A DNA stretch of 64,000 nt from Siniperca chuatsi (lineage: Eukaryota > Chordata > Actinopteri > Centrarchiformes > Sinipercidae): contig NC_058051.1 in assembly GCF_020085105.1 (NCBI RefSeq), positions 20,349,955-20,413,954 on the forward strand, read 5' to 3'. Under the pieces are notes generated by a model. It ran no database searches and was not told the DNA's origin. It saw only the letters and a program-made list of their open reading frames with translations. Each line of letters opens with the position of its first letter. Positions within the stretch are counted from its first letter, which is position 1. The translations under genes and the position numbers were made by a program. Shown piece by piece: positions 38,801-50,640 of the stretch.

Positions 38801-41800
38801 AATACAATTCAACAGCACCTCAAACTTTTAAGTTGAATGAACACCTCTCTAAAACGCTTTCAACAAAAACTGAACACTATAACCTTCATGAAGGTAGGAT
38901 TTAATGCATGACTGTTGAATTAGATAGCATTACTTTTAACTAGGTGTACCCAATAAACTGGCAACTGAGTGTATATAAGTAGTTTGTTCTCAGGTCTCTG
39001 AGAATAAAGCTTAACTAACTCAATTGAAGACATTACCTGGTGATGACGATTTTTCACTTTTTTTTTTCTGACATTTTTCAGACTAAACATGGAAACATTG
39101 ACGGGGGGAGGAGAGAATCTACATACAGTATTAATCAGTAATTAGAATAATCATTAATTGCAGCCCTAGTTGAAATCTGATCCATTTTATTTTTTTAATC
39201 ATCCAGTTACATTTACACCTAATTTCATTTCTTCTCAACATTTATATTTCCTTTTATTATGTCAACTGTTAGTCTTTCATAGTTTAGTTTATTTGCACAT
39301 ATATTTAAAAGAAGACAGTAAGAATATCGAAAATAAGTTTAAACATCGTGCAGGAGAGGTTAGAAGCCAAAAATGGCTTATGAAAATACCGCCCCTATAT
39401 AGACTTAATATCAATAGTCATACTTAAAAGAGAAACAATAACATAAAAACAAAGATTGCTTAATTCATTCTTAATTCAGTCATACTTAAAAAGATAGAAA
39501 CAAAGATTGTATAATTGTGTAACACAGGACCTTTATTTCCACCGAAAGGCTTTTTTTGTGTGTTTCTGTGTGCAGGTGTGGGCTGCTGCAGATTGGGGAC
39601 AGGCTGTTGTCCATTAATGGGATCCCGACGGAAGATGGCACTTTGGAGGAAGCCCATCAGCTGCTCAGAGACTCTGCTCTGGCCAATAAGGTCACAGTGG
39701 AGATTGAGTTCGACGTTGCAGGTATCATATTGTGAAGATCATTTCTCATCATGAGATCTTGTATATTTGTGCCTCCCTGCTTACATTTATCTTTACTTTA
39801 AATCCCCATTAGAGTCGGTGGTTCCTAGCAGTGGCACCTTCCATGTTAAACTACCCAAGAGGAGAGGAGTGGAGCTGGGCATCACAATCAGTGGTGAGTT
39901 TGTTAGTGATGAGACATACAGCAGGGGGCAGTGTTGCTCAATGATACCCCACATCGGCACATTGTAGTTCTCCTTTGAATCAATGTTCTGTGATCCATAA
40001 AACTCAGGCTTGAAAAACCACGAGGGCACATACCTCATTACCTCTGAATAATATTGGCCTGTACCAGCATTCATCATTACCCTTTCTGCTCTAACTAGCT
40101 CTGAAAAAACAGGAAGCCGAGTTTGATTAGTGTAACAAAAGGAAAAGGAAGCTAAGTGACTCAAATTTAGAGTTAAAATGGTTTTATCCTCACATCATAC
40201 ATCCTAAAATAAAAAACATTTTTCACAAGTTTTCTTCTCTTTTACCAGCAAGTAAGAAACCTGGCAAGCCCCTCATCATCTCTGACATCAGAAAAGGAAG
40301 CATAGCACACAGGTACGTTTTATCATCACAAAGAGCTAATAATATTACTGCTGAACATTTTATTGCTCCAGCTCTCACAGCACTAAGTCATTTAGAGAGA
40401 GAGACTACTTCTCAACACTTTAGTTTTCGAGGCTTATATGGGATTATTCATAAACAAAACAACATTATTTTGTGAATCCACTGTGTAATACAAGCCTAAT
40501 TGGATTGAGCTATCAAAACTGGATCATTAGGGCAGAGCAGCTACATTTCAGAAGGGATCAGTGTTGATGAGGGTGAGGTTACGGTCACCCCCAAGGATCC
40601 CACTGAGACACCAGGCTAATAGGATTCTCATACTGAGTCAGGAGGAGCAGCTCCCTGGTCCCAGTTAATAGTTGTGATCCTCTTGCTCTTGTCTTATGTC
40701 CGGTAGAACAGGCACTCTGGAGCCTGGAGACAGGCTGCTGGCCATCGACAACGTGCGTCTAGAGAACTGCACCATGGAGGACGCCATGCACGTCCTGCAG
40801 CAGGCTGAGGACATGGTCAAACTCCGAATCCAGAAAGATGAGGACAACATTGGTACAATAATCCCTTAAAACACCAAACAATACATCCTGTATATGAGCA
40901 GTAGTGGAAAGTAACAAAGTACAATTACCCAGTACTGCACAATTTTGAGGTACTTGTACTTAAGTATTTCCATCTGATGCACTTTATACTTCAACTCCAT
41001 TACATTTCAGAGGAAATATTGTACTTTACTCCACTACATTTATCTGACAGCTAAAGTTACTAGTTACTCTTCAGCTTGAGATTTTACAACATGTGATAAG
41101 CTTATGAAATACACAACATTGACCCCTCAGATATTGATACAGTGACCCTTTGGAGGGGCCCTGGACTAGCGCTGCAAGTAACAATTATTTGCTTTATTGA
41201 TTTCTTTCCTCAAATAAACAATTAATTATTTAGTCCATACAAATGTCAGAAAATAGTAACAAATGTCTATCACAGGTTCCCAGAGGCCAAGTTGACATAT
41301 TCAGATGTCTTGTTTTGTCACCCAACAGCCCAACTCCAAATATATTAAGTTTGTAAAGTACTATTTCATACTTTCAGAACATTTTACTGATAATACTTCT
41401 TACTTAAGCAATATTTTGTATCAGTACTTAAGTAAAGGATGTCAATACTATAAGTTGTACAATATTCAAAAGCAGTGCAGTGAGAATAAAATGTGAAATA
41501 AAGGAGGTAATTCTCTGTTATATAGCTATTATTTGTCCATTTGCAAAAGCAGTTTTACATATATTATTATGTCTTCTATTGTCAGAGTTTATTATTTCTA
41601 TATAATCTTGAGTCTTATGCATGGTATCTACTGTTCTCCCATGTGCTGTAGATGAGTTGGAGATGTCAGGCTCTATAATCTACACAGTTGAGCTGAAGAG
41701 ATATAACGGACCACTGGGCATCACGATTTCTGGCACAGAGGAGCCCTTTGACCCCATCGTCATTTCTGGCCTCACCAAGAAAGGCCTTGCAGAGAGGTGA

Positions 41801-44800
41801 GAGGAGGGCAGGGGGGAGAGGTGACGAATGACAGTCAAGATAATTATTTGAGAAGATGGTGACACTTAACATTAGGCTAAAGCAAGTCAAATTTGTAGTG
41901 GACCCCTTTTTAGAAGCTTGTTGTTGTAATTATCAAGACAGTAAACAATGGCTGTCTCGTCTTTTTCTGCAACAAGAAGCCTCTTTGTTTCCATCTCAGT
42001 GGGCACGCTGGCAGCCCGCCTGTCGGTACTGTCTGGTATATTCTGGTATCTCTGTGTCCTCTGCTCTCCTAATCCTGCAGAACCGGGGCCATCCATATAG
42101 GGGACCGAGTCCTGGCCATCAATGGGGTCAGTCTGAAAGGAAAGCCACTGAGCGAGGCCATCCATCTTCTGCAGATGGCCGGGGAGTCCGTCACCCTCAA
42201 GATCAAAAAGCAAGCTGACCGTATGTGTTGTTTGTTTGTTTGTTTGTTTTTTTCTCTCAACTTATTTCCTTTTTAATTACTCAAAGCGGTTTGCAAAAAT
42301 TATCTTACAAATACAGTTGCAGAATTGTGACAAAAACAAGCAAAATTAAAAAACAAAAACAAAAAAGGCAAAAAAAGCATAAAAACAAAAAATAGAGAAG
42401 TCAAAAAAGGAAAGAATTCAATATAAAAGGTGAGTAGATAAGGATAGATGGATTCATGACAGAGCTGCATTGTGACACATTAACTTTCAGTTTTCACTTT
42501 TTCATGTTGCATTTGTTTCATGGAGCTAAAACATTAGTTCTAATGAGTGGGAGACATTTTTTTCCAAATGTTTTAGTCGTAGGTCATTTTTCCCATTTGA
42601 TTCATTTCGTTTCGGCTTGTCCGTTCACCAGTGGAAGGAGCGTCCCAGTTGAGCTAATATTCAGTCATAGATTCCCTTTGTCCTTCGCTGATTGTATGTT
42701 GTTCTCCTCTTGATCTCCATAGCAAGAAAGCAAACGTTATGCATGTAGCACTTTTCAAAAAGTTACAAAGCGCTTCACCGGAGAAGGAAAAGAGACAGAG
42801 AAGATAAACATATAAAAACCACAAAAAATAAGGTTGTAAAATAAAAATGAGTGAGTTTTACTATGCTTTTTAAAAAATGTGCATTGATATTTAGCTTGTT
42901 CTGAGGTTTGAAAGCAGTGAAGGTGATGCAGTGATCTTGAAAATGACAGGAAGTTAATTTCTTCCGTGTTTAATGCTGATTTGACTTGCTGTTCATTCCC
43001 AGAGTCTGATGGCCGGCAGCTTCCGGACAGAGAACCTGCTTTTTTAAGTGACACAGAGGATGAACTGACAGACTCCCAGAAGACCAGTAAACACTCAGAG
43101 GTCTACTCTGCCACTGTGCCCAGTATAGACTCTGCAATGAGCTCCTGGGATAGCTCCGGGTTTGACGCAGGCTATGGTAGCCAAGGTGAGGTCCACTGTA
43201 CGCTTGCTGTCTAAAAATTAACCATTTCCTTTCCTTGAATCTAATGAGGTTAGTGGATTTTTTTTTTTTCAGGGACATATTTTCACAAAGCATCTGATAT
43301 ATTGCTCAATCCAAATGAGTGGCGACGTACAAAGCACAGGAGCCAAACAAGTTCGAGCTCTGCAGGCCTAGTCCACCACCCAGCGCTGTATGATGGGAGA
43401 TTCACTGAGGATGAGTGGGACAAGATACCTGGGTGGGTGCACACACCTGCAGTTTCCTTCCTGTCAACATCTTGTTTCATGTCAGTGCAGCTTTAAGTGT
43501 TTTTAGATTTCACAGTAAAGGGCGTATTTAATTTAAATCATGTTCTGTGTATAAGCAGTGGTGGAAAGTAACTAAGTACATTTATGCAAGAACTGTACTG
43601 AAATTCATTTTTGAGGTGTGTTATAGGTTAGAAAGAGAAACTTCCCCTCTAAAGTTCTCACATTGTTTCATTTAAAATAACTGTTAGAGACCTAAAGAGG
43701 TAAAATTATCCAATATTTCACATAAAAAAGCAAAGATTAGAGAAAAGTCAAAAAAATGAAAACAGATTTGTGTAGCAGAACTTTGTTTTTTCTTCTTTCC
43801 TCTCTGATGAATCATCTCATGATCCCTCAGATTTATCTTGTGACCCTTTGGAGGGGTCCGACCCCTAGGTTGGAAACCAGTGGATTAAACTACCTGACTA
43901 GCTCCACCTCAACCAGCTACAACAGTACAATGCTGCTTACACACTGATGCATCATTAATAATCTGATAACGTCATATATAATAATAAATCAGTCACAGAG
44001 GCCATTTTACTGCAGAACGAGTACTTTTACTTTTGATACTTTTTAAGTGTATTTAGCTGATAATACTTCAGTACTTTTACTTAAGTGGGGGCTTGACTTT
44101 GCTGCATGACTTTTACTTGTAATGGAGTATTTTTATATTGTTGTATTGGTACTTTTACTTAAGTAAAGGATCTGAGTACTTTTTCCACCACTGTGTATAA
44201 ATATAAGCTTTTGTGTATTTTTTTTTTCCCCTCTTTGGGTTCATTGACAAAGGCAAACTGAATTATTTTCTCTTCATTTTGTGTTGTATGCTTTCATGTT
44301 TTGTGCTTTTCCAAACTGTCCTTTTCTCTTCTTTCTTAGGTATTCTCTCTCTCATCTGCTTTACTAACTGCCCACGAGCTCTTTGGTGTTTCACATAGAT
44401 ACATCTTTTTCTGTCACCCTTTGTCCACACCAAAAAAACCTTTCCTCAGAAAGCACCTAAAGCGCCCAAGGATACATCTGTCTCTTCACACTTCTTTTTT
44501 TCCCCGTGAACTTTTGTGTCACATGATTTCAATTTTCTGCTATTTTTTTTTTGGATGACCTTACTTTTGTGAAATTTGAACTATTTTAAAAGCTTTATCT
44601 AATCTAGTGGACTCCTCAGCGTTTGAGCTGCCGCAAATGAGATCATTTACGGTAAACCCTCAATGTGGTCCTGAGGAATTTTCAAAGGGATTCTCCAGCA
44701 CCAGCCTTCGAGACCGCAGGGCTGCTCTCATGTTCTGGTTCCTGCGTTGTCATAGATTCGTCAGCCCCCCTCGTTGCCATGGCACCCTGAACCAGGAGGA

Positions 44801-47800
44801 CAGCTTCTGGTCCCAGGCTCTGCAGGACCTCGAGACCTGCGGCCAGTCAGAGATTCTCAGGGAGCTGGAGGTAGGCCCGCCCGTCATCTCCAGCCCCCCT
44901 CTGCTCCTGTTTCCTCTCCTCCTCCATTTGCTTTGTCCTACTCATGTATTCATAGACCTGTGTTGGCCTAAATGACCATGCCAGATGAAGCATTATGATA
45001 ATCGCCAGAGTGTGTAATCTGTTATTAAATCTGACAAGACAGGCCAGGCACCTGCTGCCATACTGACAGAGGAAGGCTTTTGCGCAATGCCTTGGCCTCT
45101 AATCAGGCTCTGTGTACACTTTGAGGTTATATGTGTTTTTACTTGTTCAAATGGAAGTCTTTTTTTCTAATACATGATGCTCTAATAATCCCTTTTGATT
45201 TTGTGCTCTTTCAGGCATCCATGACAGGAAGCGCTCTTAGTCTGTACCTTGAGGAAACCAAGAACAACGAAGACTCAATGTTTCAGTCTGAAATTAGTCC
45301 CATTAAGAGGGAGGGAATCCATGGCGAGTCTAAGAACAAAAGCAACCTGAACATGTCGACTGGAGCCAGAGACGTACCATCCAGGGGCAAAGGGAACCCC
45401 TCTGATATTTTGTCCCCTACCACCTTGGCACTGCACAAGGTAGTTCTGTTAGGGAACGACTTTAAATATTTCACATTAGAATAAATAGTTTCAAAACAAA
45501 AATTCACATGTAGCAAACATTGGTAACACTTTAGATTACAGATCACAAATTACAGTGTAAATATTTTGTATATAAGGAGTACCAATGAAATACTTACTTG
45601 GTACCCACCGGTGGGTACAAAGGAACACTATTCCACCCATTCCAGCCATGGTTTGTGTGTCAGGTAACATTAAATGACTTGCCCACGGACATTCAGCTTA
45701 CTTTTTAGTTTGCCAAGATATGCTGCTGTTGTGATATTTGCTATAGCAGCAGGAGAGTTGTGAGTATCGCTGTCTGGAGCTGCCTTGCTGGCTCTGGGAA
45801 ACCGTCTCCTTCTCTCTGGCTATTAGCTTCGCAGCAGCTACTGTAGGGACAGTTTGCTAACCCACAACCTACCTAAGCTAAGCTAACCCCCAACCTAGCT
45901 AATGTTAGTTACATTACTTGCCATGTTGTCGTTCGCTCTATATCATGGTATTGGATTTCTCCAGAATCGCATACCCCACCTTTTAACATAAGTAGTAAGT
46001 ACTTACTTAATTTACCCAGGATTTTACGGTACAGACATGGGCCCCAACAGGCTTAACCTACATGTCCTTTTACAATAGCTGTGTCATAAAAGTTCCTACA
46101 CTGGATCCTAAAACTACATTACTGTTCCCCAGTATTTTATCATCATTTTAAAGACAAACTATTTTATAGATGCAGCTGTAAAGATGCACCCCTCTTCCCA
46201 TATCAAAACTATTAAACTGTAAAATACTACATATTAAACATTTTACCTTACAATTTACCAAAGTAAGTTTATATTTTACCCCATTTTGCTCACTTTCCCT
46301 TAAGAATATTACTGTACCCTGTAATATATTGCTCAGTAATTTAAAAAAAATACTTCCCTCTTAAACACAAAGTTATTACTCCCTTATTGCCTAGCCCAAT
46401 AAGTATTTTATTGATACCCCATGTGTACTGTAATTCCACTGTAATATGCAGGCTGTAATCTTAAAGCGTTACTAAAACATTTAGGCAAAAATATGATAAT
46501 TGATTGTACCATGTTCATCAAGTTGTGACTGCAGCTTACTGATCAGTGTCTCACTGATCACTGAGGGAATCTGCCCATTATGAAGTTTATACCTGCGTGT
46601 CTCCTTAACTTGACTCACTGTGTGTGCCGATACAGTGTAACTGGACCCAGTGGATATCTGGCCAGTCAGGACTTACAGTGTGTGTACGACAAAAACACAC
46701 AACACTCATTATACATTACCTTAGCTGCTGCACATTCTGTGACCCCAGCCTGTGCCTGATTACTTCCTGAAACGTCTTGTTTGGAGTCATCTCACTGTGC
46801 TGTGCTTTGACTGAGTGACTGACTGGGCTGAAACTGGGGCAGCAATAACAGAGCGCGTAACAATCCTGCAGTGTGGAAATTTTAAAATGTTTTGAGTTGA
46901 CACATCTTACCTGACATCATGGAAAGTTATCTCAAGTCCCACCTTTTTTAAAGCTGTTTCTTGTTATGGTTAAACCTGTTGACCTTGTTATAGTGTAGGT
47001 CTAAATCCAAAGAGAAACATGACACCGAGGCATGTGTCTGTGAAAACTTTAAGTGTTTAGTATATACAGAGGGTGGATGCTGGACACAGTGAAAGACACC
47101 TGCACTGCGCTGTGACATACAATAACTGTGCAACAGTTATAATTGTATGTAAGAGTTTGAGGGATAGTAGAAAATACCTGGTACACCTTTTTTATTTATT
47201 TTTTTTTATATATACCAAAAAAAAAAAAGGTGCCAAGCTAGCTGTCTGCTGGCTCCAGTTTCATATTGAATGGACAGATATGAGAGTGGTATCCATCTTC
47301 TCATCTAGCACTCTGTATTCTTTTTCATTTTAAATGCCTGAACTGGCTGTTAAATGGAAACATCACATCAAAATCAGTTTACCTGGCATAGAGAGTACTA
47401 CTCAGCCTGTGAAAATAGTTGCATACTGTCGTCTGAGACTCTGGAGGGAGCTTTGTCAAGTCTGACAAAATTATCTCCGCTTGGTCTTGGAGACTTTAAA
47501 TTTTTTAACGTAAAGCCTGTTTAGAAACTGAAGATGTGCAGTTTGGAAGTTGCAGGCATTTAGGAGGCAGAGGGATCTAATCAAAGACGCTACTGAGTTG
47601 CATTATTTCAAGGATCCAGCACGATCTAATGTTTTTGGACTTTTACTCATGCTATGGACTATGGCATTTTTAGCCCTCTTCTATATTGATTTTTGTCCAT
47701 CCTTTTTTAAAATATGTCTCTCACAAGTCCTCCAACTTTATGAAAGTGCAATACTAAATTGCTGGACTACATTTTTATATAGTGTCAAAGCTCATACATG

Positions 47801-48930
47801 TAAGCCTCTAGATATTTATGAATACATGCTGTGCTCTATTCTTTGTGTAACTTTAAGGTCACTTGTGTTTGTAGGTGACTATGAGGAAGGACCTTGAGAG
47901 CCATGACTTTGGTTTCAGTGTATCCGACGGGCTCCTGGAGAAAGGGGTTTATGTCAACATGATCCGCCCGGATGGCCCTGCTGACCAGGCAGGGCTAAAA
48001 CCTTTCGACCGAATTCTTCAGGTACTGTTTGTCAACACACGTTGCGTATTTTGGGAAGTTCGCTTTCTGTTGAGTTAGATGAGAAGATCAATATCACTGT
48101 CATGTCTGTAGACTAAATATGAAGCTATGGCCTGCAGTTGTTTAGTATAAAGACTGGAAGCTAGGGGAAACAGTCATTATACTTAACTCTGTAAGACTTG
48201 ATCTCAAACCAAGATTATATTTAGAATCCTTTTTTTGTACATATACTAAAATGTTGAATAAAATCCCATATTACATTAGAAACACTCCCTCCTTTTTAAT
48301 AATTTAAACATTTATACAAATATTACCAAATCTGTAACTAATCACTAACAGAACGTTTCAACAACCAGTCTCTTATCTTCAAGCCCTTCAAATTCTGTGT
48401 GACCTGTCTCTGTATACATTTAAATTTGGGGGGGGTTGTTGCTGTTTTCTGCCAAATGTTGCATTCTGTATTCTAAAGTATTCACTTTAAAAAAATATGT
48501 TTATCGCTCAGACATTTATATATGTTTGTCTTTATGCTATTTTTATTGCAGTTTCTAAACTTGAGTCTGCCCCACAGCTGATCATGTTTTTCACTGATAT
48601 GCTGTTTTTCCAGCTTAAGTATATAATGAAACTCAGCAATAAGCAAATTTCTCAAAACGTCAAACTATTCCTTTTTAAAGAAATGTGCATGTAGTTGAAT
48701 GGTGAATGATTTCATTGATTCTAATCCTCCAGGTGAACCGTGTCAGGACCAGGGACTTGGACTGTTGTCTAACTGTGCCCCTAATTATAGAGGCAGGAGA
48801 CAGCCTGGACTTGGTCATTAGCAGGAATCCAGTGGCAGCAGCAGACACTGTGCTGCCCGACGACTGTGACGACCCCTCAAACTCACTCTTGTGCTTTCCC
48901 GAGCGCAGGACCAACAGCATCGCCCTGTGA
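20093..48930 (+). CDS. grip2: Glutamate receptor-interacting protein 2, seven-PDZ scaffold, complete
   Basis: Cytoplasmic synaptic scaffold that binds AMPA-receptor GluA2/3 tails and other partners. Exons: 20093-20132, 23274-23354, 24055-24193, 25692-25837, 27398-27481, 27578-27653, 28277-28422, 29724-29871, 29967-30136, 33280-33408, 33651-33812, 34922-35108, 39576-39721, 39813-39893, 40249-40312, 40707-40852, 41652-41796, 42081-42220, 43003-43185, 43273-43432, 44765-44870, 45215-45439, 47875-48021, 48733-48930. They total 3249 nt, 1082 residues. PDZ1 ~49-135 ([10 protein letters not shown]), PDZ2 ~142-237 (FGFVMRGG), PDZ3 ~243-335 (SLGISLTT), linker, PDZ4 ~451-551 (GFGIQLQGG), PDZ5 ~556-648 (ELGITISASKK), PDZ6 ~653-743 ([15 protein letters not shown]), linker with [23 protein letters not shown]7 ~968-1055 (FGFSVSDG). 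The N-terminal DEGPYSKG favours GRIP2 over GRIP1, as does the slc6a6 neighbour. Cys3 is a possible palmitoylation site. The start of exon 21 is the least certain junction. Confidence 0.94.
20133..23273 (+). other. grip2: grip2 intron 1
   Basis: 3.1 kb. It contains a 36-base poly-T run at 20790-20825 and a LINE-like tail at about 21560-21650 (gacaaataaacttgattgat, with a GATT repeat). Nothing else was recognised. The poly-T preceded by no gene-like sequence could be the reverse poly-A tail of a retroelement. Confidence 0.5.
20790..20825. repeat. Poly-T run in grip2 intron 1
   Basis: 36 consecutive T residues. It is probably a simple repeat or the antisense poly-A tail of an old retrotransposed copy. 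No body with homology was recognised upstream or downstream. Confidence 0.95.
24194..27397 (+). other. grip2: grip2 introns 3 and 4
   Basis: Two introns, 24194-25691 and 25838-27397, flank the second half of PDZ1. No exon-like or repeat-family sequence was recognised beyond short low-complexity runs. Confidence 0.45.
28428..28453 (+). repeat. (CA)n microsatellite immediately after the grip2 exon 7 donor
   Basis: The donor reads ATGG|GTGAGCACACACAC, so the CA run begins within six bases of the GT. CA repeats near 5' splice sites are known hnRNP L binding sites that can alter splicing. Confidence 0.95.
28808..29110. mobile_element. Second copy of the TTAAAG-type inverted-repeat element, truncated
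   Basis: It starts ttaaagtggtactccagtga, shares the internal stretches cccataatgcaactt and gatgacatcactatga with the copy at 15455-16515, and lies in grip2 intron 7. The matching right end was not found, so the end coordinate is approximate. Confidence 0.5.
30226..30622. repeat. Near-perfect foldback (long inverted repeat)
   Basis: Arms 30226-30428 and 30431-30622 are inverted copies separated by two bases. The outer ends read TCGTAGAAAAGGTTTCAGTC in the left arm and its complement in the right. The centre reads GATTAGCTAGTTTCA-GG-TGAAACTAGCTAATC. The left arm has an extra stretch of roughly 15-18 bp (tagctagtttagctagat) near the tip, plus a few substitutions. Transcribed as part of grip2 intron 9 it would form a hairpin of about 190 bp. 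The motif gccgaaacgtcttgattctg resembles an interspersed fish repeat. Confidence 0.92.
30748..31124. mobile_element. hAT-like non-autonomous repeat (copy 2), left end truncated
   Basis: It begins within the family text (gatttactcaagttttgagg) and ends with the intact right terminus ggatctgaatacttcttcca-CCACTG. It lies in grip2 intron 9. Confidence 0.75.
31475..31493. repeat. (TG)n microsatellite
   Basis: A short TG run in grip2 intron 9, followed 70 bases later by a short AC run (about 31564-31585), so the two can pair as an imperfect inverted repeat. Confidence 0.9.
33948..34205. repeat. Interspersed fish repeat (TTATTAGGTACGCC end)
   Basis: It begins actcagttgccactttatta and contains catttatatcaattagggca and aacacctctctgtgtaatgc. 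The inverted copy at 38735-38980 shares these. It is nested in the inverted-repeat element of grip2 intron 11. Confidence 0.7.
34371..34535. repeat. Interspersed fish repeat fragment (TTAGCATGCTAA type)
   Basis: The text acatgttagcatgctgattt ... agctgctagcatggctgtag is shared with the end of the longer copy at 35412-35935. Confidence 0.6.
35412..35935. repeat. Interspersed fish repeat, longer copy in grip2 intron 12
   Basis: Contains ttggatggatgccatgaaat twice in variant form, cattcatgatccgcagagga and gttagaatttagctcaaagc. A related fragment lies at 50757-50925 (tgatggagtgccatgaaagc). It is non-coding. Confidence 0.65.
36199..37960 (-). mobile_element. 5'-truncated L2-like LINE with reverse-transcriptase remains
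   Basis: Minus orientation. The 3' end is the tail CTTTATTGATCCCCGAGG (plus-strand view). An open frame at 36667-37605 encodes the C-terminal part of the reverse transcriptase, including FSDDSAVVG (the catalytic DD motif), [34 protein letters not shown] and [15 protein letters not shown]. Upstream RT motifs ([31 protein letters not shown]) continue at 37377-37598 in a different frame, so the copy is frameshifted. The endonuclease domain is missing. It sits antisense to grip2 in intron 12. Confidence 0.9.
38735..38980. repeat. Inverted copy of the 33948 repeat
   Basis: Ends ctaggtgtacccaataaact-ggcaactgagt, the reverse of the start at 33948, and shares catttatatcaatgaaggta and acacctctctatataacgca. 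It lies in grip2 intron 12. Confidence 0.65.
40899..41450. mobile_element. hAT-like non-autonomous repeat (copy 3)
   Basis: Left terminus CAGTAGTGGAAAGTAACAAAG is intact. The right part reads agtacttaagtaaaggatgt, but the terminal CCACCACTG is lost. It lies in grip2 intron 16. Confidence 0.75.
43556..44193. mobile_element. hAT-like non-autonomous element, best-preserved copy
   Basis: Terminal inverted repeats CAGTGGTGGAAAGTA and (reverse complement of right end) CAGTGGTGGAAAAAGTA. The flanking 8-mers are tgtataag (43548-43555) and tgtataaa (44194-44201), a 7/8 match. CAG...CTG ends and 8-bp target duplications are hallmarks of the hAT superfamily. There is no transposase frame. It lies in grip2 intron 20. 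Confidence 0.85.
45521..46474. mobile_element. Non-autonomous inverted-repeat element in grip2 intron 22
   Basis: The left end TGGTAACACTTTAGATTACAG and the reverse complement of the right end (TAGTAACGCTTTAAGATTACAG) are clear terminal repeats with three substitutions and one extra base. The 954-bp interior has no long open frame. aaacat occurs at both flanks but offset, so the target duplication is uncertain. Confidence 0.75.
47168..47335. repeat. Relic of the 55627-57117 element family
   Basis: The text gccaagctagctgtctgctg-gctccagtttcatatt and gagagtggtatccatcttct is similar to the right-hand part of the element in the slc6a6 intron (56941-57080). It is preceded by T- and A-runs. Confidence 0.55.
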
Positions 48931-50640
48931 CCACAAAGATAGACACTAGCTTTTGAAACACTGTAGTGCTGGGACCTCTCTCACTCACACACACACACAG
49001 TCAGGTTCAGCACGCAGAGCATCCTCTGACATGCGCAAACCGAAACAGCCACTCTCACCGCCTGAAAGCTTCTCTCGCTCACAAAGTTAAAAGTGCATGT
49101 GTTCACTATTGCTGGTTTTAGTCACCATGTTCACATGATGCATTTCAGAGGAGGCTCTGGCTTCAGGGCAGCAGCAACCCCCCCCTTCCTCTCCAGAGGC
49201 AAAGCCACATGCAGGGTTATATAACAGAGGAGTCATAGCTTCTGACTGAGCCAGGATGTCAACACACACGCCTCAGCTCTGGAGAGAGTCAAATGCTGCA
49301 CACACACTTGTACAGTCTCACACAAAAGACGCACTTGCAAAGTTTTATATATGCACACACACTGATACACAGGGTGTTAATGGACTCAAGGTTTAAGGCA
49401 CATTGTGCTTTATTTGAGTTAATTCAGCCACAACTTGGCTCACTGCCCTTGTTTCAATCTCTCCTCCAGACTGCCTGCCCTACAGAAGGGACAGTGCCTC
49501 CAAATAAACAGAATGCTCTCTCTGCTACTTGCAGAATATCATTAACTATATTTTAAAGCCCCTTTTATCTTAAAACCAGGAATGCTTGTGAAGACACTCT
49601 AACCCTTCGCTGTATGTCCCTTAACAGATACAGTTCTGAATGGCTCCAGAGAGACTCCAGTGTTAAGATATAATGTTTTTTTTGTTCCTGTCTTGATGAC
49701 TCGCATGTTTACAAAGATGATGTTTTCAGTTTCACATTCTGTTTCTTTCAAACACTGCATTTGCACATAAGGCACATCTCTCTGTTATGATCTGTTTAAA
49801 TCTCACTTTCACATTACACTTTCACTGTGAGTCTCTGTATGTGACACCAGAATTACTTATGAGTTGGTTTGTGGTCCATCACTAATGAGTCTTTTAAGTG
49901 AATCGCATCCTTTCCCAAAACGGAGGATGAAATGCCTTCAGTTTTCAGTGACGAATGATTTTCTTTTCACTCCACATCTGACTTGATGATCAGTTGTTTT
50001 CCTCTCTGCAGTAGCTGTTTTTCCAACCAGTGTCTATAAGCATGTTAATCTTGCGTAGGGTTTGTAGGGTTGCTCCATTTTTTTTACATCATGACATTGT
50101 GTTTTTATAAAGCTTTTCTGTAACAAATCTGGCCTGCTGATCCAGTTACCTCCCTGGAAATAAGAAACATGTTTCATTTTATGTATTGGCTGATGTGAAG
50201 ATGTTGTGAGATAGTTGCACTGTCCTGTTTAGAGCAGCCTTTGAGACTGATGAATCCTTGGGACGGTACATTTTTTTTCAATCTGATTTCAGACTCATGT
50301 CTTATATTAAATGTCATCTTGTATACAGAGTCCTATTTTTAAGGTTTTATATTAATTTACTGAATTGTACCTGTTTATTTTACTGTATAATGTATCATGG
50401 TGTGCAGTGCTTTATTTTTATTTACAGTACATGCACATACAGTATAGTATCTTCATGTAAGCTGTGATACTGAATGTGGCTGCGCATTTTTTGGTTAATT
50501 TCCACATCCTCCCTGAATATGTCAGGAATCAGTTCAAAGGAACTTGAAAGATTTATTGGATATCATTTTATTTTTGTTATTTAATTTATTAACTAAGAAA
50601 TGTATTTCTTTTTATGAGAATAAAGTTATGAAACCATAGT
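48931..50640 (+). other. grip2: grip2 3' UTR
   Basis: About 1.7 kb from the TGA to just past AATAAA at 50619-50624. It is AT-rich in the second half and has a short AC run near 48986-48998 and ATTTA-type sequences in the last 300 bases, which can affect mRNA stability. No intron is apparent. Confidence 0.7.
50619..50624 (+). terminator. grip2: Probable grip2 polyadenylation signal
   Basis: AATAAA in the context gagaataaagttatgaaacc, followed by a TG/T-rich stretch. It is the strongest candidate after the stop codon. Confidence 0.7.

Noticed and set aside
44607-44764. Treating the whole open stretch before grip2 exon 21 as coding
   Set aside because: The acceptor at its left end (TCTAG|TGG) leaves the wrong phase relative to exon 20 and would shift the frame to a stop.
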